Shown here: one piece after another, positions 44,297-53,122 of the stretch
Layout of the letters: every line of letters begins with the position of its first letter
Numbering within the stretch: position 1 is the first letter of the stretch
Origin: JAZDEY01 sp043808325 [NCBI: Candidatus Eiseniibacteriota bacterium]
GTDB taxonomy: Bacteria > Arandabacterota > Arandabacteria > Arandabacterales
Reading direction: 5' to 3'
DNA length: 64,000 nucleotides
NCBI GenBank assembly: GCA_043808325.1
Contig: JAZDEY010000037.1
Span: 43,628-107,627 of the forward strand
Position numbers and translations under genes: made by a program
The notes under the pieces: generated by a model
Told to the model about the DNA's origin: nothing
Database searches by the model: none
Seen by the model: only the letters and a program-made list of their open reading frames with translations

Positions 44297-46464
44297 CGTT
44301 TGGCGGGCAGAGTCTCGAGGTATGCCTCATCGACCAGGACCTGCCTCGCCTTGCTTCCCTCGAAGGGGCCCACCACACCAGCTGCCTCGAGCAGATCGAT
44401 CAGTCTTGCGGCGCGCGAATAACCTATCTTCAGCCGCCGCTGCAGAATGGACACCGAGCCCTGCTTGTGAGTCACCACGATCCGGGCGGCATCCTCGAAA
44501 AGCTCGTCGTGCAAATCGGCGCGCACATCGTGACGCTCGGTCGATTCCAGGGAAAAGGCCGGCGCGGCAAGATGTGACTGCTTCTTCAGAAACTCAACGA
44601 GCCTCTGGGTCTCGGCGGACGATACGAAGGCGCCGTGAAGCCTCACAGGCTCGGCAGTCGCCGGCGGCATCATCAACAAGTCGCCCTTGCCCAGCAGGCG
44701 TTCCGCCCCGTTGGCGTCGAGAATGGTGCGGGAATCGGTCTTGGATGCCACCTTGAAGGCCATACGGCACGGGAAATTGGCCTTGATCACCCCGGTGATC
44801 ACGTCCACCGACGGCCGCTGGGTTGCAACCACCAGATGAATGCCCACGGCCCTGGCCATCTGGGCAAGCTTACTGACAGCCATTTCCATATCCTGGGCGA
44901 CCGTGAGCATCAGGTCGGCGAGTTCGTCGATAATCACGACTATGTAGGGCAAGCCTTCATCGTAGGACTGAATGTTTCGCACTCCCCGGCTGGCGAGGAG
45001 CTGGTAACGCAGGTCCATCTCCTCGATAACCCAACCCAGAGCCCTGACTGCCTTCTTGGGCTCTGTCACGACCTCGGATACCAGGTGCGGGATACCCTCA
45101 TAGAGATTGAGCTCCAGCCTCTTGGGATCGATCAAAAGCAGCTGAACCTGCTGAGGCGAATTTCGGAAAACCAGACTGGTGATTATCGAATTGATGCACA
45201 CGCTCTTTCCCGAACCGGTGGAGCCGGCAATCAGAAGATGAGGCATCGATTCCAGATCGACCGTATAGGGGTTGCCTGTGACGTCCTTGCCCAGGGCCAG
45301 CTCCAGCCGTGACTTCGAACCTGCAAAACGTTTTGAGGCCAGGATCTCCTTTATCTTTACCGTACTTGGGTTCCTGTTGGGAATCTCAATACCGATCGTG
45401 CCCTTACCTGGTATCGGGGCTACAATCCTTATGCTTCGCGCCTTCAGGGCAAGCGCGAGATCATCCGCCAGGTTCACCACCTGGTGCACTTTGGTGGAGC
45501 TGCCGGGCTCAATCTCGAAACTGGTGATAACCGGCCCGGGATGGATCTCGACCACTTTTGCCTGGATTTCGAACCTTCCGAGTTTTTCTTCGAGAGAATG
45601 GGCCAGCTCCATCAGTTCTTCATCGGCGATCGTCGCCTGGGACGGGGCCTCCTCAAAAAGGTAAATGGGCGGCGTGACGTACTCAGCTCCGGCCTCGGAT
45701 CCACCCGCTGTCCCACTGTTGGGCGCCAGCGGCAGCGTGCCCTGCTCCACCGGCTCCTCTGCCCTCACAGACCTGAGGCGCAGCTGCGGCACGACGATCT
45801 CAGGCCTCTGGCGTCTCGGGGCCTCGTCGGCATCTCGGGCGGCAGTCTCCTCTTCCTCCTCCTCGATCTCCTCATCCTCGTGGCCGAGATCCTCTCTCTT
45901 GGCAACCTTTGCTTTGCGCTTCCGCTCCTCGGGAGGAGCAGGCGGGAAGAAGAAACCCGGGATCGCCTTAATGGCGGCCTTGCATCCACCGTCAACCTTG
46001 GCCGCCCACCGCCTCGGGCTTATCCCGGTGATCAGGATAAAGAAGACGACCACTGCGGTAACCATCACGACAAGGCTGCCCCAAGACCCAAGGATCTTGC
46101 CCAACGCCAGCGAGAAATGATGTCCGAGCTTGCCTCCAAGGTTAGCAGCCGAACTTGCCCCGGCGCCGTTGGCAAGATGAGAGAAGGTCCCTATCGTGAG
46201 AAAACCCAGGGCGACCCACGCGGAGAAGATGGTGACCCGCCGATAAGGTCCACCGACAATCAGCTTCCAGCCCCAATAGATGCCGGCAACCGGCAGAACC
46301 CAAGCCATTATGCCAAAGAAGGAGCGTGCCCCGCCCTCGAGATGTCTATTGAAAGCACCTATCGCTCCCGAGGAACTCCCCAAGCTGATAGCCAGTAGGA
46401 TGGATAACGCGATCAGGACTATGCCGGAGATACAGGACCATTTCTCCCTGCGATGTCGAGCCAT
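44293..46464 (-). CDS. ftsK: DNA translocase FtsK/SpoIIIE
   Basis: A 723-residue protein with four N-terminal membrane helices (about 10-165), a charged acidic linker (about 170-260), the RecA-like motor (about 300-640; Walker A LIAGSTGSGKSVCINSI, Walker B YIVVIIDELADLM) and a C-terminal winged-helix gamma domain (LQRRLKIGYSRAARLIDLLE) that reads KOPS-like sequences. It pumps chromosome ends across the closing septum. The linker is shorter than in E. coli. It lies 7 bp downstream of the thiE start side. Confidence 0.94.
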   Translation of the reverse strand: MARHRREKWSCISGIVLIALSILLAISLGSSSGAIGAFNRHLEGGARSFFGIMAWVLPVAGIYWGWKLIVGGPYRRVTIFSAWVALGFLTIGTFSHLANGAGASSAANLGGKLGHHFSLALGKILGSWGSLVVMVTAVVVFFILITGISPRRWAAKVDGGCKAAIKAIPGFFFPPAPPEERKRKAKVAKREDLGHEDEEIEEEEEETAARDADEAPRRQRPEIVVPQLRLRSVRAEEPVEQGTLPLAPNSGTAGGSEAGAEYVTPPIYLFEEAPSQATIADEELMELAHSLEEKLGRFEIQAKVVEIHPGPVITSFEIEPGSSTKVHQVVNLADDLALALKARSIRIVAPIPGKGTIGIEIPNRNPSTVKIKEILASKRFAGSKSRLELALGKDVTGNPYTVDLESMPHLLIAGSTGSGKSVCINSIITSLVFRNSPQQVQLLLIDPKRLELNLYEGIPHLVSEVVTEPKKAVRALGWVIEEMDLRYQLLASRGVRNIQSYDEGLPYIVVIIDELADLMLTVAQDMEMAVSKLAQMARAVGIHLVVATQRPSVDVITGVIKANFPCRMAFKVASKTDSRTILDANGAERLLGKGDLLMMPPATAEPVRLHGAFVSSAETQRLVEFLKKQSHLAAPAFSLESTERHDVRADLHDELFEDAARIVVTHKQGSVSILQRRLKIGYSRAARLIDLLEAAGVVGPFEGSKARQVLVDEAYLETLPAKR

Positions 46465-46471
46465 TGCCAGG

Positions 46472-47107
46472 TCACCCTTTCTTAGCCTTACAGATACTCT
46501 CCTTTAGCCGGGACGTAACTTCGCCCGGAGTGAGACACTGGCGCAGGGCAGAGATAATGGCTATCCCGTCGGCACCCTGCCGTATCGGGACATGCAAGTT
46601 ATCGATAGTTATGCCACCGATCGCGACAATTGGCAAGCTAATTTCGAGACGAATCGCAGGAATGAGGTCCGGAGCGATCGGCTGGACGTTGGGTTTCGTG
46701 GGTGAGCGGAAGACCGGGCCGACCCCCACATAATCGGCTCCATCAGCCTGCGCCTGTCTGGCTGCCTCTACGCTGGCCGCAGACGCTCCGACCACCATGG
46801 CGGGTCCCGCAAGCCGTCTCGCCCAGACCACCGGCAGGTCCTCCTCCCCGACGTGAACGCCATCCGCACCGGCCGCAAGAGCAACGTCCACTCGGTCATT
46901 TACCACGACCGGTATGCCGAGCGGCCGTGCTACACCCAACACAAGCGTCGCGAAATCCAGCATCTCACGGGCACTCGCGTCCTTCAGACGGACCTGAAGA
47001 CACGTGGCCCCGCCTGAAATCACTTGGCGCGTGAATTGCTCTACGGTGAGGTCATGGCTGATTTCACGGTCGAGGATCACATAGAGTGATAGGTCAATCT
47101 CTGGCAC
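46472..47107 (-). CDS. thiE: Thiamine-phosphate synthase
   Basis: A 211-residue TIM-barrel enzyme that joins HMP-diphosphate and thiazole-phosphate to thiamine phosphate. Motifs are YVILDREI at the N-terminus, TCLQVRLKDASAREML, VVNDRVDVALAAGADGVHVG, ADYVGVGPVFRSPTKPN and IVAIGGITIDN. All substrate-binding segments look intact. It overlaps the upstream ThiD2-like gene by 14 bp, so both are translated together. Confidence 0.93.
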   Translation of the reverse strand: MPEIDLSLYVILDREISHDLTVEQFTRQVISGGATCLQVRLKDASAREMLDFATLVLGVARPLGIPVVVNDRVDVALAAGADGVHVGEEDLPVVWARRLAGPAMVVGASAASVEAARQAQADGADYVGVGPVFRSPTKPNVQPIAPDLIPAIRLEISLPIVAIGGITIDNLHVPIRQGADGIAIISALRQCLTPGEVTSRLKESICKAKKG

Positions 47108-47531
47108 GCTCGCGCTCCATCACGGCCAGCGAGGATTTCTCCAGCTCGTAGACGCGGAACCGCGATCTCTTGAAGCGGCGACTCAGCCCGACATCGACCA
47201 GCTTGGTGACCTCCTCAAGCACCCGGAGGCCCTCCTCGGCTCTGCGGAAGTTGCAGAGCAGCAGTTCGGTGACGTCGTGTCGCGTGGCTTCGCCGGTCGA
47301 CATAGAGTCCCGGCCGGGATCGCTTGTCGTATCTCTGGCCTTAAGGCCTCTGAGGCCCTCCTTAAGCAGCCGATCGCAGTACCCTGATACTCGGTGGCGT
47401 TCCTGTTTGAGCGCGGATGCCAGCCCTCCGTCCTCTCGCCAGAAACGTAAGATGTCCTCCACCACCCTCAAGGCTTCTCGGGTCCGGTTGGAGTTGGCAT
47501 CTATGATGCGCAGGACTCTATCGTCACGCAT
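47094..47531 (-). CDS. ThiD2-like helical protein linked to ThiE
   Basis: A 145-residue all-helical protein: ANSNRTREALRVVEDILRFW, then ELLLCNFRRAEEGLRVLEE, then a C-terminal basic region. The duplicated R-E-x-L-R-V-V/L-E-E/D pattern matches the domain found fused N-terminally to ThiE in several phyla (ThiD2 family), proposed as an alternative HMP-phosphate kinase. Function here is inferred from this resemblance and from its 14-bp overlap with thiE. I chose the ATG at 47531; a TTG at 47555 is also in frame but extends past the conserved start. Confidence 0.7.
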   Translation of the reverse strand: MRDDRVLRIIDANSNRTREALRVVEDILRFWREDGGLASALKQERHRVSGYCDRLLKEGLRGLKARDTTSDPGRDSMSTGEATRHDVTELLLCNFRRAEEGLRVLEEVTKLVDVGLSRRFKRSRFRVYELEKSSLAVMERERARD

Positions 47532-47569
47532 AGCAACCGTCGGGGAACTTCCCAAGAATGGGATAGGGA

Positions 47570-48307
47570 CTAAGCTTTCCGCGCGCGTTTCTGCCTGTCA
47601 ATCCGGCCTTCCTTAACGACCGGCAATATCCTGAGGCTGTCCACCTTGCTGCACGCCTCGATGTCGGCCTCGAAGCCAAGACTCCGCAGGTATCTACCAT
47701 GTTCACATTCTCGCAGCAGATTCTCTATGGATTGCTCGTTCATCCGATAAAGCAGCCGGGCCGCATTCGCGCCGTCGCTCAGATCGGAGTCATTCTCTTT
47801 GGCGAGAAGGTCGATCAACATCCCGGCACAGACCGCATCTTCCATGGCAAATCGGCCCTGTCTGCCGGCACAGACGATCGTCAGCAGCCCCCCACCCATC
47901 CTACCCACGAAGTCGGCCACGGTGGCCATATTGACAAAGGATGCGATCAGTATCTCCTTTGCCGCCTGACTCCTCCATATCGCTCGCGTACCGTTGGTGG
48001 TAGCCATGATTATGGTTTTGCCCTTGACGACATCAGGGGTGTATTCAAGAGGGGAGTTTCCAAGATTGAAGCCGTCTATGCGCCTACCCTCTTTCTCGCC
48101 ACCAAGCAGCGTGACCTTCTTATCAAGCGAGGCCGTGAGATTGGTGGCGGCTTCCACGCTCTCCACGGGGATTATCCTCTCGCACCCGTTGGCGAGTGCG
48201 TGAGCTATGGTTGTGCATACCCTGAGGACGTCCACGACAGCAACGGTCTTGCCTTTGACCGCCGCCTCGTCCACTTCATTGGGGGTAAACAGGGTTTCGA
48301 TTCTCAT
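47570..48307 (-). CDS. ComB-family 2-phosphosulfolactate phosphatase-like protein
   Basis: A 245-residue ComB-fold protein. Characteristic segments are VAVVDVLRVCTTIAHALANG, LLGGEKEGRRIDGFNLGNSP, IIMATTNGTRAIWR and VCAGRQGRFAMEDAVCAG. ComB was defined in methanogen coenzyme M synthesis, but bacterial homologues without that pathway are common and of unknown role. The ATG at 48307 is next to the AccC stop. A longer frame to 48445 lies inside accC and adds non-homologous residues. No other CoM genes are visible. Confidence 0.82.
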   Translation of the reverse strand: MRIETLFTPNEVDEAAVKGKTVAVVDVLRVCTTIAHALANGCERIIPVESVEAATNLTASLDKKVTLLGGEKEGRRIDGFNLGNSPLEYTPDVVKGKTIIMATTNGTRAIWRSQAAKEILIASFVNMATVADFVGRMGGGLLTIVCAGRQGRFAMEDAVCAGMLIDLLAKENDSDLSDGANAARLLYRMNEQSIENLLRECEHGRYLRSLGFEADIEACSKVDSLRILPVVKEGRIDRQKRARKA

Positions 48308-48308
48308 C

Positions 48309-49700
48309 TCAGGTCTGCACTCCTGAAAACGATCTACGCACGGTCTCGCCGTTGGAACCCGATGGTGTCTCGGCCGCAACGAAATTGGTGTCGAACTTGC
48401 CGGAACGGAAGGCCTCGCTAGAGATGGCCTTGCGATGGAAAGCAATCGTTGTCTTAACGCCTTCCACTATAAACTCATCGAGGGCGCGCGTCAGCCTTGC
48501 AATCGCCTCGCTGCGATCGCGCCCGTGGCCGACCAGCTTCGCAATCAGGGAGTCATAGTATGGCGGGATCACATAGTCCGCATAGGCATGGGTGTCCACC
48601 CTTATGCCGGGGCCGCCGGGCATGTTGAAGGTCTCGATCTTGCCTGGCGATGGAGCGAAATCCCGCTCGGGATCCTCGGCGTTGATCCTGCACTCTATCG
48701 CGTGGCCCGTCATTCTGACCTCATCCTGGCCGAAGAGCAGCGGCTCGCCGGCCGCTATCCTTATCTGTTCCTTAACGATGTCGATCCCCGTCACCATCTC
48801 GGTCACAGGGTGTTCGACCTGCACACGCGTGTTCATCTCAATGAAATAGAAATGGCCTCCCGCGTCCATCAGAAATTCTACGGTACCGGCGTTCTGGTAT
48901 CCGATCGATGACGCCCCTCTGATTGCCGCCTCACCCAGGGTTCGGCGCAGCTCGTCATTTACCGCAGTGGACGGGCTCTCCTCAATAAGCTTCTGGTGCT
49001 TCCTTTGAATGGAGCAGTCTCGTTCACCGAGGTATATGCCGTTTCCCTTGGAGTCACACAGGATTTGGATTTCAATGTGCCGGGGCCGCTCGATGAACTT
49101 CTCCACGTAAACTTCCCGGTTGCCGAAGCTTACCTCTGCCTCGCTGGCGGCGCCCACGAAGCCGCTCTTGAGCTCCTCGGCATCCCTTGCCAGCCGCAAG
49201 CCTTTACCGCCTCCGCCACCCGAGGCCTTTACAAGCACGGGGTATCCGATCTCCTCGGCGACGGCGATCGCGTCCTCAATACTGCTTACCGCTCCCAGGC
49301 TGCCCGGAACCACAGGCACCCCCGCCTCGAGCATCGCCTGCCTTGCAGAGGCCTTATCCCCCATCTTGGAGATCACGGTCGGTCCAGGGCCTATGAATCT
49401 TATGCCACAGGATTCGCAGGCCTCGGCGAAATCGGCATTCTCAGCGAGGAAGCCGTATCCGGGGTGGATTGCCTCCGCACCCGTCACCTCCGCCGCGCTT
49501 ATGATTCTAGGCACATTGAGATAGCTCTCAGCTGCCCGCGGCGGACCGATGCACACGATTTCATCCGCGAACCTGACGTGGAGGGAATCGCGATCGGCCT
49601 CGGAATACACCGCAACAGTCCGAACGCCCAGCTCCTTGCAGGCCCTTATCACACGGAGCGCGATTTCCCCGCGGTTGGCTATCAGGATTTTCTTGAACAT
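48309..49700 (-). CDS. accC: Acetyl-CoA carboxylase, biotin carboxylase subunit
   Basis: A 463-residue ATP-grasp enzyme that carboxylates biotin on AccB, starting fatty acid synthesis. It begins [18 protein letters not shown], with [17 protein letters not shown], the ATP-binding [14 protein letters not shown], and [19 protein letters not shown]. All are intact; length is normal, and a short charged C-terminal tail extends beyond E. coli AccC. It is separated from accB by pilT. The carboxyltransferase subunits AccA and AccD are not in the window. Confidence 0.95.
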   Translation of the reverse strand: MFKKILIANRGEIALRVIRACKELGVRTVAVYSEADRDSLHVRFADEIVCIGPPRAAESYLNVPRIISAAEVTGAEAIHPGYGFLAENADFAEACESCGIRFIGPGPTVISKMGDKASARQAMLEAGVPVVPGSLGAVSSIEDAIAVAEEIGYPVLVKASGGGGGKGLRLARDAEELKSGFVGAASEAEVSFGNREVYVEKFIERPRHIEIQILCDSKGNGIYLGERDCSIQRKHQKLIEESPSTAVNDELRRTLGEAAIRGASSIGYQNAGTVEFLMDAGGHFYFIEMNTRVQVEHPVTEMVTGIDIVKEQIRIAAGEPLLFGQDEVRMTGHAIECRINAEDPERDFAPSPGKIETFNMPGGPGIRVDTHAYADYVIPPYYDSLIAKLVGHGRDRSEAIARLTRALDEFIVEGVKTTIAFHRKAISSEAFRSGKFDTNFVAAETPSGSNGETVRRSFSGVQT

Positions 49701-49702
49701 GG

Positions 49703-50809
49703 TTACGTCATCTCGAACGGGGCCCAGGAGGCCTCGGAACCAGTTTCAATTCCCTTGGCCTTGATCTGAAGGGCCGTCGGGCTCGACGCGTAGCGCAGTG
49801 CATCCTCGAGAGTAATCACGCCCTTATTATACCACGCGAGAAGCGACTGATCAAAGGATTGCATGCCGTACTCGGTGGTGCTCTCCTCGATCACGTTCTT
49901 TATCATGTGAGTCTTGGTGGGATCGGCGAGGTACTCCTTGACGGTTCCGGTCGCAATCATCACTTCGGTGCCCGGTACACGACCCTTCTTGTCAGCCCTG
50001 GGAACAAGCCGCTGAGAGACGATTGCCTCCATACAGGAGGCCATCAGGAATCTTATCTCCTGGTGCTGATGAGGCGGGAAGAAGGAAATGATGCGGTTGA
50101 CCGCCTGAGAGGCGTCCACCGTGTGAAGGGTGCTGAATACCAGGTGGCCGGTGTTGGCCGCAGTGAGAGCTATCGACATCGTCAGCTGGTCACGGATCTC
50201 GCCGATCAGGATCACGTCGGGATCCTGCCTGAGGATGTGCCTCAAGGCGGCCGCAAAGGACTCGGTGTCGGTGCCGACCTCTCTCTGGCTGATCAAGCTC
50301 TTATTATCCCTGTGCAGGAACTCGATCGGGTCCTCGATCGTCATAACGTTCTTCTTGAGGTTGTCGTTGATCACCCGAACCATCGCCGCCAGCGTCGTGG
50401 ACTTCCCCGATCCCACGGTCCCGGTGACCAGCACCAGCCCGCGGGGCTTAAGAGCAAGTTCAGAGATGATGGCCGGCAGATTCAGTTCGGCCACCTGTGG
50501 TGGATCGAACGGCACCAGACGAAAGGCCATTGCGATCGAGCCGCGTTGCTTGTAGAAATTCGCTCTGAATCTTGCAAGCCCGGGGACACCGAAGGCGAAG
50601 TCGACCTCGCTCGTGGCGGTGAACTCCTTTTTCTGATTTGGAGTCAGCACCTCATCACATGCCATATCCATCTGCTCGATCGTAGGCGAGGGCGCATCAA
50701 GCGGGACAAGCACCCCGTCGATCCGCACGGTGGGCGGGGTCCCCAGCTTGAGGTGCAGGTCCGAAGCTTTCCGCTTCACAACTTCAGCAAGCAGCGGTTG
50801 TAGGTACAA
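49703..50809 (-). CDS. pilT: PilT/PilU-type type IV pilus retraction ATPase
   Basis: A 368-residue hexameric secretion ATPase: an N-terminal PAS-like domain ([20 protein letters not shown]), then Walker [15 protein letters not shown], Asp box [11 protein letters not shown], Walker [12 protein letters not shown] and the His box [14 protein letters not shown]. It would depolymerise pilus fibres for twitching motility. No other pilus gene is nearby. The TTG at 50809 is chosen because AAGGAGG lies 5 nt upstream; a start at 50872 would overlap accB by 53 bp. Its position between accB and accC is unusual. Confidence 0.93.
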   Translation of the reverse strand: MYLQPLLAEVVKRKASDLHLKLGTPPTVRIDGVLVPLDAPSPTIEQMDMACDEVLTPNQKKEFTATSEVDFAFGVPGLARFRANFYKQRGSIAMAFRLVPFDPPQVAELNLPAIISELALKPRGLVLVTGTVGSGKSTTLAAMVRVINDNLKKNVMTIEDPIEFLHRDNKSLISQREVGTDTESFAAALRHILRQDPDVILIGEIRDQLTMSIALTAANTGHLVFSTLHTVDASQAVNRIISFFPPHQHQEIRFLMASCMEAIVSQRLVPRADKKGRVPGTEVMIATGTVKEYLADPTKTHMIKNVIEESTTEYGMQSFDQSLLAWYNKGVITLEDALRYASSPTALQIKAKGIETGSEASWAPFEMT

Positions 50810-50814
50810 GCGAG

Positions 50815-50821
50815 CCTCCTT
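50815..50821 (-). promoter_or_regulatory. Shine-Dalgarno fixing the TTG start of pilT
   Basis: AAGGAGG on the minus strand, 5 nt before the TTG at 50809. No other in-frame start has a comparable site. Confidence 0.75.
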
Positions 50822-51290
50822 ATGAAGGCGAAACCAGGAAGAGTGCTTGCCCATACTCGACGGTTTGGGCATTCTCCACCAGGACTTTCACCAGTTTTCC
50901 GCCGACGTCACACTCGATTTCATTCATGAGTTTCATTGCCTCGATGATACATACGACCTGTCCCGGCTGGAGTGTCTCCCCGACCTCGACGTAGGGCTTG
51001 GAACCGGGGCTGGGCGACTGATAGAAGGTGCCCACCATTGGAGACTTTATCTCCAAGAGTTTCTGCTCGGAGGCCGGCTTTGCCTGGGTCGATTCTGCGG
51101 CCGCCTCGGGCCTTACCTCCTCGGCTGGTCTGGCCACTTCGACCACCACCAACCCGTCGGGATTCTTGCCCCGTGAACTCGCTCGGGACTTTATGATCTT
51201 GACTTTGGTCCACCATCTCGAAAACTCGAGTTCATCGACATTACTTGATTCGACAATCTGGATCAGACTCTTGAGAAAAGAAAGCTTCAT
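50820..51290 (-). CDS. accB: Biotin carboxyl carrier protein of acetyl-CoA carboxylase
   Basis: A 156-residue BCCP. The C-terminal biotinyl domain carries CIIEAMKLMNEIECD, with the biotinylated lysine in EAMKLM. The N-terminal part (FLKSLIQIVESSNVDELEFS) is the helical assembly region, and the middle is a flexible Ala/Glu/Pro-rich linker (VARPAEEVRPEAAAESTQ). Length is typical. It lies 2 bp after the EF-P gene, the order efp-accB known from other bacteria. Confidence 0.94.
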   Translation of the reverse strand: MKLSFLKSLIQIVESSNVDELEFSRWWTKVKIIKSRASSRGKNPDGLVVVEVARPAEEVRPEAAAESTQAKPASEQKLLEIKSPMVGTFYQSPSPGSKPYVEVGETLQPGQVVCIIEAMKLMNEIECDVGGKLVKVLVENAQTVEYGQALFLVSPS

Positions 51291-51292
51291 GG

Positions 51293-51853
51293 TTAGACCC
51301 TCGACACGTAGGCCTTGGTTCGAGTGTCGACCTTGACCACATCGCCAACCCCCAAGAAGAACGGCACCTGGATCACAAGACCGGTCTCCAGCGTCGCGGG
51401 TTTGCCGCCGCCCGAGACCGTGTCCCCCTTAACCCCCGGCGCCGTCTCAACTATCTTGAGGTCGACAAAGGTCGGCAATTCTACCGCCACGGGCTCGCTG
51501 TCCCGCATCAGAACCGTAATGATACCGGATTCTTTCACGAGCAGGGCCGCCTCTTCAAACAGGGAGCCCCGCAGGGTAATCTGGTCATAGGTTTCACGAT
51601 TCATCAGGTGGTAATCGTCATCGCTCTTATAGAGAAACTGCATCTCGGCCCGCTCAAGCCGCACGTCCTTCACTTTCTCGCCGGCATTGAACGTCTTTTC
51701 GATCACCCGGCCCGTCACCACGCCCTTGAGCTTGATTCTAACGAAGGCCCCACCCTTCCCGGGTTTCACATGCTGGAAGTCAACCACAGTATAGAGCGTT
51801 CCGTCAAGGTCCAGTACAAGCCCGGTCTTCAGATCATTTGTTGTCGTCGTCAC
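51293..51853 (-). CDS. efp: Translation elongation factor P
   Basis: A 186-residue EF-P from the GTG at 51853, which overlaps the upstream M24 peptidase stop (GTGA), with AGGTGG 6 nt upstream. Residues TNDLKTGLVLDLDG open domain I, and VKPGKGGAFVR contains the loop lysine K33 that is modified in many bacteria. Two further OB domains follow. EF-P relieves stalling at polyproline. The modifying enzymes are not in the window. The frame runs open further upstream, but that part lies inside the peptidase gene. Confidence 0.95.
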   Translation of the reverse strand: MTTTTNDLKTGLVLDLDGTLYTVVDFQHVKPGKGGAFVRIKLKGVVTGRVIEKTFNAGEKVKDVRLERAEMQFLYKSDDDYHLMNRETYDQITLRGSLFEEAALLVKESGIITVLMRDSEPVAVELPTFVDLKIVETAPGVKGDTVSGGGKPATLETGLVIQVPFFLGVGDVVKVDTRTKAYVSRV

Positions 51854-52923
51854 CGCGAGCCACCTATCTCGATAAGCTGCTTGCTTGATTTGGTAAGAAC
51901 CCGGCAACCCCCCTCCTCAACAACCACGTTATCCTCGATCCTCACTCCTCCCCAACCCGGAATATATACACCCGGCTCAACGGTGGCAACCATACCCACC
52001 TCAAGGGGGTTATCGTTCTTCTGGGAAAGCCGCGGCTCTTCATGAACCTGAAGTCCGATCCCATGACCCAGGGAATGTCCAAACTCCTTCGTGTACCCTT
52101 TGGCCTCAATATGCTGCCTTGCCAGGGCGTCCGCCTCGATACCCTTGAGGCCCGCCTTGATCCCCGCCTCGGCCCGGAGCTGGGCGTCCAGTACAATCTG
52201 GTAGACCTCTCGCTGCTTGTCCGAGGCCTTCCCCACCACCACGGTTCTCGTGATGTCGGAACAGTACCCGTTGATCGATGCTCCGAAGTCAAGGGTGAGC
52301 AGATCCCCCAGCGCCATTACCCGGTCGGAGGGCGTGGCATGGGGCAAGGATGCCCGAGCGCCTGAGGCCACTATGGTCTTAAAGGGCGGCACATCCGTTG
52401 ACCTTCGCCTCAGGAGATAGTCCAGCTTAGCCGCCAATTCGATCTCGGTCATTCCAGGCCTGATATCCTTAAGAATTTCGGCGAAGACCGCATCCGCAGC
52501 CTCAACCGCCCTCGTGATCTCCGCAATCTCACCGTCGTCCTTAACCTTGCGATAGGACTCAACCAACCCCTCAATCCCCACAAGCTCGGCCTGCACGGCT
52601 CCGGCCAGCTTCTCAAAAGCGCCATACGTCAGAGCCATCGCTTCCAAACCGATCCTGCCCTCGACCTTGGCCAACCTATCGCACGTAGCCGCAAGGACAT
52701 CGCGCTTATCGATTACGACTTTGACGCCCGGATACGCTTCCTGGGTAGCCTGTTCCTCATATCGGAAATCAGTGACGAGATCGGCCCCCTCACGATTCAC
52801 CAGGAGCCAGCCGGTATCTCCCGTGAACCCCGATAGGTATCTCACGTTGAACTCGTTGGAAACAATGAAACTGACCAGGTTCCTGCGTTCCATCTCTTGA
52901 TGTACTTTGCCAAGTCGCTTCAA
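51850..52923 (-). CDS. pepQ: M24 family aminopeptidase (Xaa-Pro peptidase-like)
   Basis: A 357-residue pita-bread metallopeptidase. The N-terminal creatinase-like domain (about 1-125) includes IVSNEFNVRYLSGFTGDTG. The C-terminal catalytic domain has the metal ligands in LTLDFGASINGYCSDITRT, FGHSLGHGIGLQVHE, and MVATVEPGVYIPGW, VRIEDNVVVEE. This matches Xaa-Pro aminopeptidases of the bacterial efp-linked type. The start is TTG with GGGGG 6 nt upstream, behind a strong promoter. Confidence 0.9.
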   Translation of the reverse strand: MKRLGKVHQEMERRNLVSFIVSNEFNVRYLSGFTGDTGWLLVNREGADLVTDFRYEEQATQEAYPGVKVVIDKRDVLAATCDRLAKVEGRIGLEAMALTYGAFEKLAGAVQAELVGIEGLVESYRKVKDDGEIAEITRAVEAADAVFAEILKDIRPGMTEIELAAKLDYLLRRRSTDVPPFKTIVASGARASLPHATPSDRVMALGDLLTLDFGASINGYCSDITRTVVVGKASDKQREVYQIVLDAQLRAEAGIKAGLKGIEADALARQHIEAKGYTKEFGHSLGHGIGLQVHEEPRLSQKNDNPLEVGMVATVEPGVYIPGWGGVRIEDNVVVEEGGCRVLTKSSKQLIEIGGSR

Positions 52924-52965
52924 TCAGAACCCCCGGTTGTCTGCTGGTTACTTTGACGAAGAGCG

Positions 52966-52994
52966 AATCTATCAGAGTCGAGCGGTCATGTCAA
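52966..52994 (-). promoter_or_regulatory. Strong sigma70-type promoter of the pepQ-efp-accB operon
   Basis: Minus strand: TTGACA (52994-52989), 17-nt spacer, TAGATT (52971-52966). The -35 is perfect and the -10 matches at 4 of 6 positions. The predicted start is about 40 nt before the pepQ TTG. It lies in the 199-bp gap after the DegP-like gene. Confidence 0.75.
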
Positions 52995-53031
52995 CACCTA
53001 TCACCCTGGGCTCCCGTAGCGGTAAGTGAAG

Positions 53032-53052
53032 GTCATGGATAATCGCCATGAC
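53032..53052. repeat. Perfect inverted repeat upstream of the pepQ promoter
   Basis: GTCATGG - 7 nt - CCATGAC, a perfect 7-bp palindrome about 40 nt upstream of the -35 box. It could be an operator or the end hairpin of the DegP-like operon; no U-tract follows, so a terminator is less likely. Confidence 0.35.
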
Positions 53053-53122
53053 ACCCAATTGTTGATGTGCAGGCTCGGCGGTGTCAAGGGTAAATTCGCC
53101 CGCCGAAGGGCAGGGAGAGTGT

